From NCBI GenBank assembly GCA_003450655.1, contig DMFG01000188.1, forward strand, positions 1-5,128: a stretch of 5,128 nucleotides of DNA, read 5' to 3'. The translations under genes were made by a program, and so were the position numbers. This stretch comes from Coxiellaceae bacterium. Lineage in GTDB: Bacteria; Pseudomonadota; Gammaproteobacteria; Coxiellales; Coxiellaceae. How positions within the stretch are numbered: position 1 is the stretch's first letter; every line of letters starts with the position of its first letter. The notes beneath the pieces were generated by a model. That model worked only from the letters and a program-made list of their open reading frames with translations, was not told the origin of the DNA and did no database searches. Below are positions 1 to 5,128 of this stretch, piece by piece.

Positions 1-1065
1 CATATTTTTCCAGCATTGACCGTTGCCGATCATTGTTATGCTCAAGGAGTATCGATTCATTGGTTGGGGGCTTCCGGGGGTATGGAAGAGGAATTGGTCA
101 GTGAGCGTTATCATTTAGAGACAGTAAAGATCACCGGGTTGCGTGGAAAAAGTAAAAAGGTTTTATTATTTTCACCTTGGTTGATCTTAAAGGCATTATG
201 GCAGTCTATAAGAATTTTACAGCGAGTTAAGCCTGATGTCGTTTTGGGAATGGGAGGCTTTGTTAGTGGGCCGGGTGGTTTGGCAGCTTGGTTATTGAGA
301 ATTCCATTGGTGATCCATGAGCAGAATTCAGTGGCTGGATTGACTAACCGTTGGTTGGCACGCTTAGCTAAGGAGACCTTGCAGGCATTTCCCGATGTGT
401 TTCCTGATAAGCTGATGGCTAGACAGGTTGGTAATCCCGTTAGGCAAGATATAGCTGCTATTCCAGCTCCTATCGAACGTTTCCGTTATTCGCGAGGTCC
501 GTTTAGAGTTTTAGTGATTGGGGGTAGTCGTGGTGCAACCGCGATTAATGATCTGGTATCTCAAGTATTTTCTGCATGGCCTTCTGATAGCATGCCATTG
601 GTTTGGCATCAAACAGGCCAGTTAGATTGTGAGAAGGTAGAGGCTCTTTATCGTGAACATGCCCCTTTAGCTGTAGTGGAGCGTTTTATTGAAGATATGG
701 CTGCCGCATATGCCTGGGCTGATGTTGTTATTGCGCGAGCGGGAGCATTAACGGTGGCCGAGTTGGCTGCTATGGGTTCGGCTAGCATACTGATACCTTA
801 TCCTTACGCCGTTGATGATCATCAATATAAAAATGCAGAGTGGTTAGCTAAAGCGGGTGCTGCAATTGTTTTTAGGCAAGAGACAGTGACAGTAAATGCT
901 TTAAGAGAGGTGTTACAGGAGCTTACTTTACAGCCTGAGCGTATTTATGAGATGGCAGATGCAGCGCATCGCCTTGGCGTGACAACGTCCGGGGCGCAAA
1001 TTATTGCTGTGTGTGAAAATGTGGTTAGGAAGCATCGGGGAGCATCTTATGCAGCCATGGATTAA
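1..1065 (+). CDS. murG: MurG, lipid II-forming N-acetylglucosaminyltransferase (5' end missing)
   Basis: MurG transfers GlcNAc from UDP-GlcNAc to lipid I to give lipid II at the cytoplasmic face of the inner membrane. The reading frame is open from base 1. Its first residues, HIFPALTVAD, match the part of the family's N-terminal GTGGHxxP loop that starts at the His, so roughly 17-20 residues lie upstream. The 354 visible residues contain GMGGFVSGPGG (83-93), HEQNSVAGLTN (106-116), GNPVR (144-148), the second glycine-rich loop GGSRGA (174-179, GGSQGA in E. coli), FIEDMAAAYAWADVV (229-243), the donor-site signature RAGALTVAEL (246-255) and DDHQYKNAEWL (272-282). Both Rossmann-like halves of this GT-B fold are thus intact. 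The full protein would be about 370 residues, slightly longer than the E. coli enzyme (355). The last 17 bp overlap murC, which suggests coupled translation. The TTG at 16 is not the start, because conserved sequence continues upstream of it. Confidence 0.97.
   Translation, partial: HIFPALTVADHCYAQGVSIHWLGASGGMEEELVSERYHLETVKITGLRGKSKKVLLFSPWLILKALWQSIRILQRVKPDVVLGMGGFVSGPGGLAAWLLRIPLVIHEQNSVAGLTNRWLARLAKETLQAFPDVFPDKLMARQVGNPVRQDIAAIPAPIERFRYSRGPFRVLVIGGSRGATAINDLVSQVFSAWPSDSMPLVWHQTGQLDCEKVEALYREHAPLAVVERFIEDMAAAYAWADVVIARAGALTVAELAAMGSASILIPYPYAVDDHQYKNAEWLAKAGAAIVFRQETVTVNALREVLQELTLQPERIYEMADAAHRLGVTTSGAQIIAVCENVVRKHRGASYAAMD
1037..1042 (+). promoter_or_regulatory. Ribosome binding site of murC
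   Basis: GGGGAG lies six bases before the ATG at 1049, inside the end of murG. It supports 1049 rather than the in-frame TTG at 1004 as the murC start. The 15 extra residues from 1004 are translated murG 3' sequence in another frame and do not resemble MurC. Confidence 0.7.
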
Positions 1066-2440
1066 GTCGTCTCAGCGAGTCTACTGTTTGGGTATCGGGG
1101 GAGTTGGTGTTGGTGCGTTGGCAGAATATTTGCATCATCAGGGGTGTCAGGTAACAGGAAGTGATACGCAGCCTAGTGCTATGACCATGCGTTTGCAGCA
1201 TCTAGGTATTCCTATTTTTAATGAACATCAGGTTGAGCATCTACGAGATATAGACCTTGTTGTTTATTCCAGTGCTATTCATCCAGAGCATCCCGTTTTG
1301 CAGGAAGCGCAAGCACTTAAAATACCATTAATGCAGCGTGGAAAGCTGTTAGCTAATATTTTGCAAGGCTATCAGTCTATAGTGGTTGCTGGTACGCATG
1401 GTAAAACAACGACGGTATCTTTGTTGGCATATTTAATGAAAGCTCAGGGCGTATCACTGAATCACTTTATTGGGGGTACAATTAATGGTGAGACAAGCCC
1501 TATTGCAATAACTGATAGTCAATATATGTTGGCGGAAGCCGATGAGAGTGATGGTTCGTTTTTATTTATTCATCCGAATATTGCTGTCATCACTAATATT
1601 GATGCAGATCACTTGGCATCTTATCGTGATAGTTTTTCAGTGTTAAAAGATTCGTTTCGTCAGTTTATTGCTCAAGTTCATACGGATGGTTTGGTTGTTT
1701 TGTGTATTGATCATCCTGTCGTGCGTGAGTTATTACCCTTGGTCGATCGCCCAGTAGTGACTTATGGTTTTAGTGATGATGCGGATTATCAAGCTGATCA
1801 TTATCAGCAGAAGGAGCTCAATAGCACATTTACTTTAACAACACCTTCCTTGACAGAAGAGGTGCAGTTTAATTTACCTGGCCAGCATAATGTGCTGAAC
1901 CTTTTGGCGAGTATAGCGGTTGCTGATTATTTGCAAGAGCAGAAACCATTAAATTTGCAGGCGATGGATAGCTTTCCTGGTGTGGGGCGGCGCTTACAGT
2001 TACATGCATCGTGTACCTATAGCGAGAAGGCGGTCCATATTTTTGAAGATTATGGCCATCATCCTGAAGAGATTGCTGTAACTATTAATACATTGCGGCA
2101 GGCTTGGCCCGATCGGCGATTAATAATGGCTTTTCAGCCACATCGATATTCGCGAACACAGGAGCTTTTTGCAGAATTCTCTCGAGTATTGTCGCAGGTA
2201 GATGCCTTGCTATTACTGGATGTTTTTTCAGCGGGCGAGGAGTTGATTTTAGGTGCCTCCAGTGATGATTTAGCTGGAGATATTCAGGCTAAGTATCAAG
2301 TTGAGCCGACCCGTGTGAGTGATGGAGATAAGTTGCAAGCTGTGTTGCGGGAAAAATTACTGCCAGGAGATGTGGTGCTTTTTCAGGGGGCGGGAAGTAT
2401 AGGGCGTATGGCAAAAGACTTTAGCCTTCGTTTTGTCTAA
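1049..2440 (+). CDS. murC: MurC, UDP-N-acetylmuramate--L-alanine ligase
   Basis: MurC is a cytoplasmic ATP-dependent ligase that joins L-alanine to UDP-MurNAc, the first step of stem-peptide assembly. From the ATG at 1049 the product has 463 residues (E. coli 491). The N-terminal UDP-binding domain has the loop GIGGVGVGALAEYL (15-28). The central ATPase domain has the P-loop GTHGKTTT (115-122), the acidic block EADESDGSF (163-171), NIDADH (183-188, NIEADH in E. coli) and PGQHNVLN (277-284). The C-terminal domain has GVGRR (311-315), DYGHHPEE (334-341), PHRYSRT (364-370) and GAGSIG (448-453). DYGHHPEE and PHRYSRT are typical of MurC and of its close relative Mpl. The position after murG and before ftsQ, together with the length and motifs, favours MurC over Mpl. 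The start overlaps murG by 17 bp and has a good ribosome binding site. The stop TAA is followed by a 53-bp spacer before ftsQ, where many relatives carry murB and/or ddl. Confidence 0.97.
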   Translation: MQPWIKSSQRVYCLGIGGVGVGALAEYLHHQGCQVTGSDTQPSAMTMRLQHLGIPIFNEHQVEHLRDIDLVVYSSAIHPEHPVLQEAQALKIPLMQRGKLLANILQGYQSIVVAGTHGKTTTVSLLAYLMKAQGVSLNHFIGGTINGETSPIAITDSQYMLAEADESDGSFLFIHPNIAVITNIDADHLASYRDSFSVLKDSFRQFIAQVHTDGLVVLCIDHPVVRELLPLVDRPVVTYGFSDDADYQADHYQQKELNSTFTLTTPSLTEEVQFNLPGQHNVLNLLASIAVADYLQEQKPLNLQAMDSFPGVGRRLQLHASCTYSEKAVHIFEDYGHHPEEIAVTINTLRQAWPDRRLIMAFQPHRYSRTQELFAEFSRVLSQVDALLLLDVFSAGEELILGASSDDLAGDIQAKYQVEPTRVSDGDKLQAVLREKLLPGDVVLFQGAGSIGRMAKDFSLRFV

Positions 2441-2444
2441 TGCT

Positions 2445-2463
2445 AATTCAATGCCATTGAGTT
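2445..2463. repeat. Near-perfect 19-bp palindrome in the murC-ftsQ spacer
   Basis: Two 9-base arms, AATTCAATG and CATTGAGTT, flank a single central C. The only mismatch (T2447 against G2461) becomes a U-G pair in RNA, so the transcript could form an eight-pair hairpin with a three-base GCC loop. No T-run follows, so it does not look like an intrinsic terminator. It could be a protein-binding site, an mRNA processing or stability element, or chance. Confidence 0.5.
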
Positions 2464-2483
2464 CAGTGAGCTATAGCGTGTAA

Positions 2484-2490
2484 GGGAGGT
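2484..2490 (+). promoter_or_regulatory. Strong ribosome binding site of ftsQ
   Basis: TAAGGGAGGT at 2481-2490 is nearly the full complement of the 16S rRNA 3' end. The GGAGG core ends four bases before the GTG at 2494. It decides that start: no ATG lies in frame nearby, and the next in-frame candidate, TTG at 2518, is too far away. Confidence 0.75.
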
Positions 2491-2493
2491 AGG

Positions 2494-3237
2494 GTGAGTC
2501 GTAAGCAGGCAGCTTCGTTGCGTCATCATCGTCCAGGCCGGTTGGTTGGGTGGCGTATTCTTGCGCATAGTGTTTTGATAGCCCTGTTGTGCCTTATTGT
2601 TATTGGTTGTGTGGGTTATTTTCGTCATTCAGGTTATTTTCAGTTACGCACTATTCACATCCGTGGTCAGTTAGAGCAGGTTGATCGGGCTAGCCTCGAG
2701 GCAGCCTTAATGGGTTCTATTACAGGTGATTTTTTTACTGCGCAACTGGGTCAGGTGCAACAAGCTTTAGTTGAGTTGCCTTGGGTGAAGCATGTGGTTA
2801 TTAGGCGTGAGTGGCCTAATGTTCTTAGGTTAACTGTTGAGGAGAATCAGGCCGTTGCTCGTTGGGGTAAAGATGCTTTTTTAGTGAGCTCTGGTCAAGT
2901 CTTGAGGGGCTCTATGGTAGCAGCTGTAGGGCTTCCTGTGTTGTCGGGCCCAGAGGGTTCTTCTTCGGATGTGTATCATATGTATCAGGTTATTGCTTCT
3001 CAGTTGAGTCCGTTACACTTGCAAGTGTCGCAGTTAATACTGGATGCTCATGGTGAATGGCGTGTAGTCACTCAAAACGGGGTGGTGCTTAGTTTAGGTG
3101 GGCAGTATGTGCGTGAACGATTAGAAAGGTTTGTGGCATTATATCCTCGTTTGGTTGTTGATCGAAAGCAAGTGATGAATAAAGTGGATTTGCGCTATCG
3201 CAACGGTGTCGCTGTGCAGTGGGGGGGTGATGAGTAA
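2494..3237 (+). CDS. ftsQ: FtsQ, divisome membrane protein with POTRA domain
   Basis: FtsQ is a bitopic inner-membrane protein that recruits FtsB/FtsL and links the FtsZ-FtsA ring to septal peptidoglycan synthesis. The 247 residues (E. coli 276) read as a basic cytoplasmic tail rich in Arg and His (1-21), one membrane segment (about 23-43, hydrophobic with two Cys), a periplasmic POTRA domain (about 51-120, from LRTIHIRG to LRLTVEENQAVARW) and a beta domain (about 125-243). Conserved points include LPWVKHVVIRREWPN (95-109) and the C-terminal VDLRYRNGVAVQW (231-243). Tyr235 and Trp243 occupy the places of the E. coli Y248 and W256, which are important for FtsB binding. The protein ends soon after, without the longer E. 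coli tail. The start is GTG at 2494, chosen from the ribosome binding site. The gene lies directly after murC without murB or ddl. A run of seven G (3221-3227) sits near the 3' end but the frame is intact. Confidence 0.95.
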   Translation: MSRKQAASLRHHRPGRLVGWRILAHSVLIALLCLIVIGCVGYFRHSGYFQLRTIHIRGQLEQVDRASLEAALMGSITGDFFTAQLGQVQQALVELPWVKHVVIRREWPNVLRLTVEENQAVARWGKDAFLVSSGQVLRGSMVAAVGLPVLSGPEGSSSDVYHMYQVIASQLSPLHLQVSQLILDAHGEWRVVTQNGVVLSLGGQYVRERLERFVALYPRLVVDRKQVMNKVDLRYRNGVAVQWGGDE

Positions 3238-3378
3238 GTCTGCTTTGTGTTTAGTGTCTTTTTATGTTTCAAAGAAATAGGTGCTGTTTTTAATGTGGTT
3301 TTTTGGAATATTAAAAGCGATAACAAGACAGCAAAACCATACTAGCATCCCTTTTTTAAGTTTTTAAATTAACTTATT

Positions 3379-3428
3379 TTGTTAGGCTTCTGAAGTTTAT
3401 AGCATAACCTTTAAAATTCTTTTATACT
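3379..3428 (+). promoter_or_regulatory. Possible sigma-70-type promoter region for ftsA-ftsZ
   Basis: TTGTTA (3379-3384) and CATAAC (3403-3408) each match four of six consensus bases and are separated by 18 bp. Downstream, TATACT (3423-3428) matches five of six -10 bases but has no good -35 at the right distance. Either could drive ftsA and ftsZ from the AT-rich spacer. This is an inference from weak matches in AT-rich DNA, where such hexamers are common. Confidence 0.3.
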
Positions 3429-3482
3429 CTTATCAGCAAAAGTCCAGCAGGGCGGTTTTTTATTAATAATATCGAGTTTTTC

Positions 3483-3488
3483 AGGGAG
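3483..3488 (+). promoter_or_regulatory. Ribosome binding site of ftsA
   Basis: AGGGAG ends 11 bases before the ATG at 3500. The spacing is longer than for murC, ftsQ and ftsZ here (four to six bases), so initiation may be less efficient. The start is supported by the FtsA-like N-terminus MAKKIEKDLMVALDIGTSK. The next in-frame ATG, at 3527, would remove part of the first strand. Confidence 0.55.
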
Positions 3489-3499
3489 TTTGCTTAAGT

Positions 3500-4735
3500 A
3501 TGGCAAAGAAAATCGAAAAAGATCTTATGGTAGCATTGGATATAGGGACTAGTAAGATTGCAGCCCTCGTTGGCGAGATTGGCCCTGAGGGACAGGTTGA
3601 AGTGATTGGTTTTGGTGCTCACCCTTCTCGCGGTTTAAAAAAAGGTGTAGTGGTTAATATTGAAACCACAGTGCAGTCAATAAAGTGTGCTATTGAAGAG
3701 GCCGAGCTCATGGCTGGCTGTGAGATACACTCTGCCTTTACAGGTATTGCTGGTAGTCATATTCGCAGTTTGAATTCGCACGGTATTGTAGCTATTCGTG
3801 ATAGAGAAGTGAATCCGCATGATGTTGATCGTGTGATTGATGCGGCTAAGGCGGTTGCGATACCCGCGGACCAAAAGATTCTACATATTGTGCCACAAGA
3901 GTTTGTTGTGGATTCGCAAGACGGTGTGCGTGAGCCGATTGGAATGTCTGGTGTTCGACTAGAAGCAAAAGTACATATTGTAACAGGGGCGGCGAGTGCA
4001 GCTCAGAATATAACAAAGTGTGTTAAGCAGTGTGGTTTGCAAGTGGATGATATTGTGCTTGAGCAATTGGCTTCCAGTAAAGCCGTATTAACCGATGATG
4101 AGAAAGAATTGGGTGTTTGCCTGGTAGATATTGGTGGAGGTACCACGGATATTGCAATTTTTACAGAAGGCGCTATTCGTCATACGGCAGTTATTCCTAT
4201 TGCGGGTGATCATGTGACTAGTGATGTTGCAGTTGCTTTACGTACTCCTATGCAAAGTGCAGAGAAAATTAAAATTGATCATGGTTGTGCTTCTGTGAAA
4301 GTGGCAGAGAGCTCGGGCACCATTAAAGTGCCGGGTGTCGCTAGCCGCGCGGCAAAAGAAATTCATAAAAAAGCCTTAGCTCAAGTTGTGCAAGCACGCT
4401 ATGCAGAATTATTTGAGCTAGTTTCAGCAGAGATTCGCCGCAGTGGCTTTGAAAATCTGGTGGCTTCTGGAATTGTTTTGACAGGTGGTGCCTCTAAGGT
4501 GGAAGGAGCAGGTGAGCTTGCTGAATCTATTTGTCAAATGCCGGTACGTCTAGGTGTGCCGCAAAATATTTCAGGTTTAGTGGATGTTAGACAGAACCCA
4601 GGCTTTTCAACAGGCGTTGGGCTCTTGATGCACGGCTTGAAAGCTCAGCAGTATGGTGTGACAAGTTTTGATGTTGGTAGAAATACTGATAGCTTATGGT
4701 CAAGAATGAAAAGTTGGTTTAATAATAATTTTTAG
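3500..4735 (+). CDS. ftsA: FtsA, actin-like FtsZ membrane tether
   Basis: FtsA is an actin-family ATP-binding protein that polymerises on the inner membrane, anchors FtsZ and helps recruit later divisome proteins. The 411 residues (E. coli 420) show phosphate loop 1 VALDIGTSK (11-19), the 1C subdomain that replaces actin domain 1B (about 84-162), phosphate loop 2 VDIGGGTTDI (209-218), the adenosine motif GIVLTGGASKVEGA (324-337) and a C-terminal amphipathic helix SLWSRMKSWFNNNF (398-411), which serves as the membrane-targeting sequence. Most conserved blocks agree with gammaproteobacterial FtsA, for example TGIAGSHI (81-88) and YAELFELVSAEI (301-312). The stretch usually reading RPPR reads RAAK here (283-286), and the usual IEPRY reads VQARY (297-301). 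The gene is preceded by an unusually long AT-rich spacer and followed 50 bp later by ftsZ, so the pair is probably co-transcribed. Confidence 0.97.
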   Translation: MAKKIEKDLMVALDIGTSKIAALVGEIGPEGQVEVIGFGAHPSRGLKKGVVVNIETTVQSIKCAIEEAELMAGCEIHSAFTGIAGSHIRSLNSHGIVAIRDREVNPHDVDRVIDAAKAVAIPADQKILHIVPQEFVVDSQDGVREPIGMSGVRLEAKVHIVTGAASAAQNITKCVKQCGLQVDDIVLEQLASSKAVLTDDEKELGVCLVDIGGGTTDIAIFTEGAIRHTAVIPIAGDHVTSDVAVALRTPMQSAEKIKIDHGCASVKVAESSGTIKVPGVASRAAKEIHKKALAQVVQARYAELFELVSAEIRRSGFENLVASGIVLTGGASKVEGAGELAESICQMPVRLGVPQNISGLVDVRQNPGFSTGVGLLMHGLKAQQYGVTSFDVGRNTDSLWSRMKSWFNNNF

Positions 4736-4738
4736 TGA

Positions 4739-4762
4739 TTTATCGTGGATCCGAGCGATAAA
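4739..4762 (+). other. Hairpin between ftsA and ftsZ
   Basis: TTTATCG (4739-4745) and CGATAAA (4756-4762) form a seven-base-pair stem around a ten-base loop that contains the palindrome GGATCC. A-residues rather than T-residues follow on the + strand, so it is not an intrinsic terminator. It may be an mRNA structure affecting processing or translation of ftsZ; a role is not shown. Confidence 0.4.
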
Positions 4763-4773
4763 AAATGAGTAAA

Positions 4774-4779
4774 GGGAGG
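4774..4779 (+). promoter_or_regulatory. Ribosome binding site of ftsZ
   Basis: GGGAGG is six bases before the ATG at 4786. It selects that start over the in-frame ATG at 4765, which would add seven residues, encode the ribosome binding site itself, and has no good upstream site of its own. Confidence 0.8.
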
Positions 4780-4785
4780 CGGTCA

Positions 4786-5128
4786 ATGTTTGAATTAGGT
4801 GATAACACAGCACATAACGCGCAGATTAAGGTAATTGGTATTGGTGGCGGAGGTGGGAACGCTATTGAGCATATGATGGCCGAGTCCATCGACGGCGTTG
4901 ACTTTATTTGTGCAAATACAGACTCTCAAGCATTGCAGCGCTCTAGTGCAAAGATGGTAATCCAGTTGGGTGAAGAGATGACAAAAGGGCTGGGCGCAGG
5001 TGCTGATCCTAGTGTTGGTCGTCAGGCTGCAGAAGAGGATCGAGAGCGCTTACGTGAAGTGTTAGAAGGCACTGATATGGTGTTCATTACTGCAGGAATG
5101 GGCGGTGGAACAGGTACTGGAGCAGCTC
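4786..5128 (+). CDS. ftsZ: FtsZ, tubulin-like cell division GTPase (3' end missing)
   Basis: FtsZ is the tubulin homologue that polymerises with GTP at midcell and organises the division ring. Only the first 114 codons are in the window, cut within the GTP-binding domain; about 270-300 residues would follow. Visible are the MFEL start typical of gammaproteobacterial FtsZ, the first strand and nucleotide loop [13 protein letters not shown] (14-26), [11 protein letters not shown] (40-50), [20 protein letters not shown] (66-85) and the tubulin signature GGGTGTGAA (106-114) at the very end. All nucleotide-binding residues of this part look intact. The gene follows ftsA after 50 bp with its own strong ribosome binding site, in keeping with the need for much more FtsZ than FtsA. 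The C-terminal FtsA-binding peptide is outside the window. Confidence 0.97.
   Translation, partial: MFELGDNTAHNAQIKVIGIGGGGGNAIEHMMAESIDGVDFICANTDSQALQRSSAKMVIQLGEEMTKGLGAGADPSVGRQAAEEDRERLREVLEGTDMVFITAGMGGGTGTGAA

Larger units (their letters stand above)
3238..3499. other. AT-rich ftsQ-ftsA intergenic region
   Basis: These 262 bp contain no convincing gene and are clearly richer in A and T than the flanking genes. They hold several T-runs, pairs of complementary segments (3283-3290 with 3325-3332, and 3296-3302 with 3333-3339), an AT-rich dyad (TAAGTT 3357-3362 with AACTTA 3371-3376), promoter-like hexamers around 3379-3428, and the ribosome binding site of ftsA. One 24-codon ORF (3293-3367) is possible but unproven. 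In E. coli ftsQ and ftsA run together with essentially no gap, so a spacer of this size suggests separate regulation of ftsA and ftsZ. Confidence 0.7.

Noticed and set aside
16..18. TTG as the start of murG
   Set aside because: Conserved MurG sequence (HIFPA) is encoded upstream in the same frame from base 1, so the true start lies outside the window.
1004..1048. TTG at 1004 as the murC start
   Set aside because: The extra 15 residues lie in murG coding sequence and are unlike MurC. The ATG at 1049 has a GGGGAG site six bases upstream.
2440..2460. ATG overlapping the murC stop (TAATG), possibly a remnant murB start
   Set aside because: It opens only six codons before TGA, has no ribosome binding site, and its codons show no MurB resemblance. 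TAATG alone is too common to be evidence.
2443..2628. 61-codon ORF on the minus strand
   Set aside because: It lies over the spacer and the 5' part of ftsQ, has low-complexity Asn/Thr-rich sequence, and the + strand is clearly coding there.
3230..3280. 16-residue ORF starting at an ATG overlapping the end of ftsQ (ATG AGT AAG...)
   Set aside because: The position resembles a coupled start, but the peptide has no similarity to the FtsA N-terminus and the G-run is only two bases from the ATG. Most likely chance.
3444..3462. GC-rich patch followed by a T-run, as an intrinsic terminator
   Set aside because: The bases before the T-run do not form a stem beyond two or three pairs, and a terminator just before ftsA with no gene between would make little sense.
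3677..3874. 65-codon ORF on the minus strand inside ftsA
   Set aside because: It is antisense to well-conserved FtsA sequence, with no recognised motif and no sign of its own ribosome binding site.
1..5128. Mobile elements, CRISPR repeats, tRNA or rRNA genes, defence genes
   Set aside because: No transposase, regular repeat array, cloverleaf or rRNA-like sequence is visible. Genes are contiguous, intact dcw genes with short spacers apart from 3238-3499.

Overview
This window is a stretch of the division and cell wall (dcw) cluster of a bacterium. Five genes lie on the + strand in the order murG (5' end cut off) - murC - ftsQ - ftsA - ftsZ (3' end cut off). The protein sequences look gammaproteobacterial: FtsZ begins MFEL, FtsA ends in a short Trp-containing amphipathic helix, and MurG has the block FIEDMAAAYAWADVV. 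The DNA is AT-leaning and rich in G and T on the coding strand. I cannot name the genus. A moderately low-GC gammaproteobacterium is the safest statement.

Layout. Positions 1-1065 hold murG, which enters the window at the His of its N-terminal GTGGHxxP glycine-rich loop. murC (1049-2440) overlaps the murG end by 17 bp. A 53-bp spacer with a near-perfect 19-bp palindrome (2445-2463) follows, then ftsQ (2494-3237) with a GTG start and a strong ribosome binding site. The usual murB and/or ddl genes between murC and ftsQ are absent. A 262-bp AT-rich spacer (3238-3499) separates ftsQ from ftsA, which often directly abut or overlap, so ftsA and ftsZ may have their own promoter here. ftsA (3500-4735) is followed by a 50-bp spacer with a 7-bp hairpin, then ftsZ (4786 to the window end).

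How the genes work together. MurG makes lipid II at the inner face of the membrane. MurC adds L-Ala to UDP-MurNAc, the first amino acid of the stem peptide. FtsZ forms the cytokinetic ring, FtsA tethers it to the membrane, and FtsQ links the ring to the late divisome that drives septal peptidoglycan synthesis. Precursor supply and septation are therefore encoded together, as in most dcw clusters.

I found no mobile element, CRISPR array, RNA gene or unfamiliar protein system. The points worth a second look are local: the missing murB/ddl, the palindrome at that junction, the long ftsQ-ftsA spacer with possible structured RNA and a possible tiny ORF, and an altered conserved loop in FtsA.
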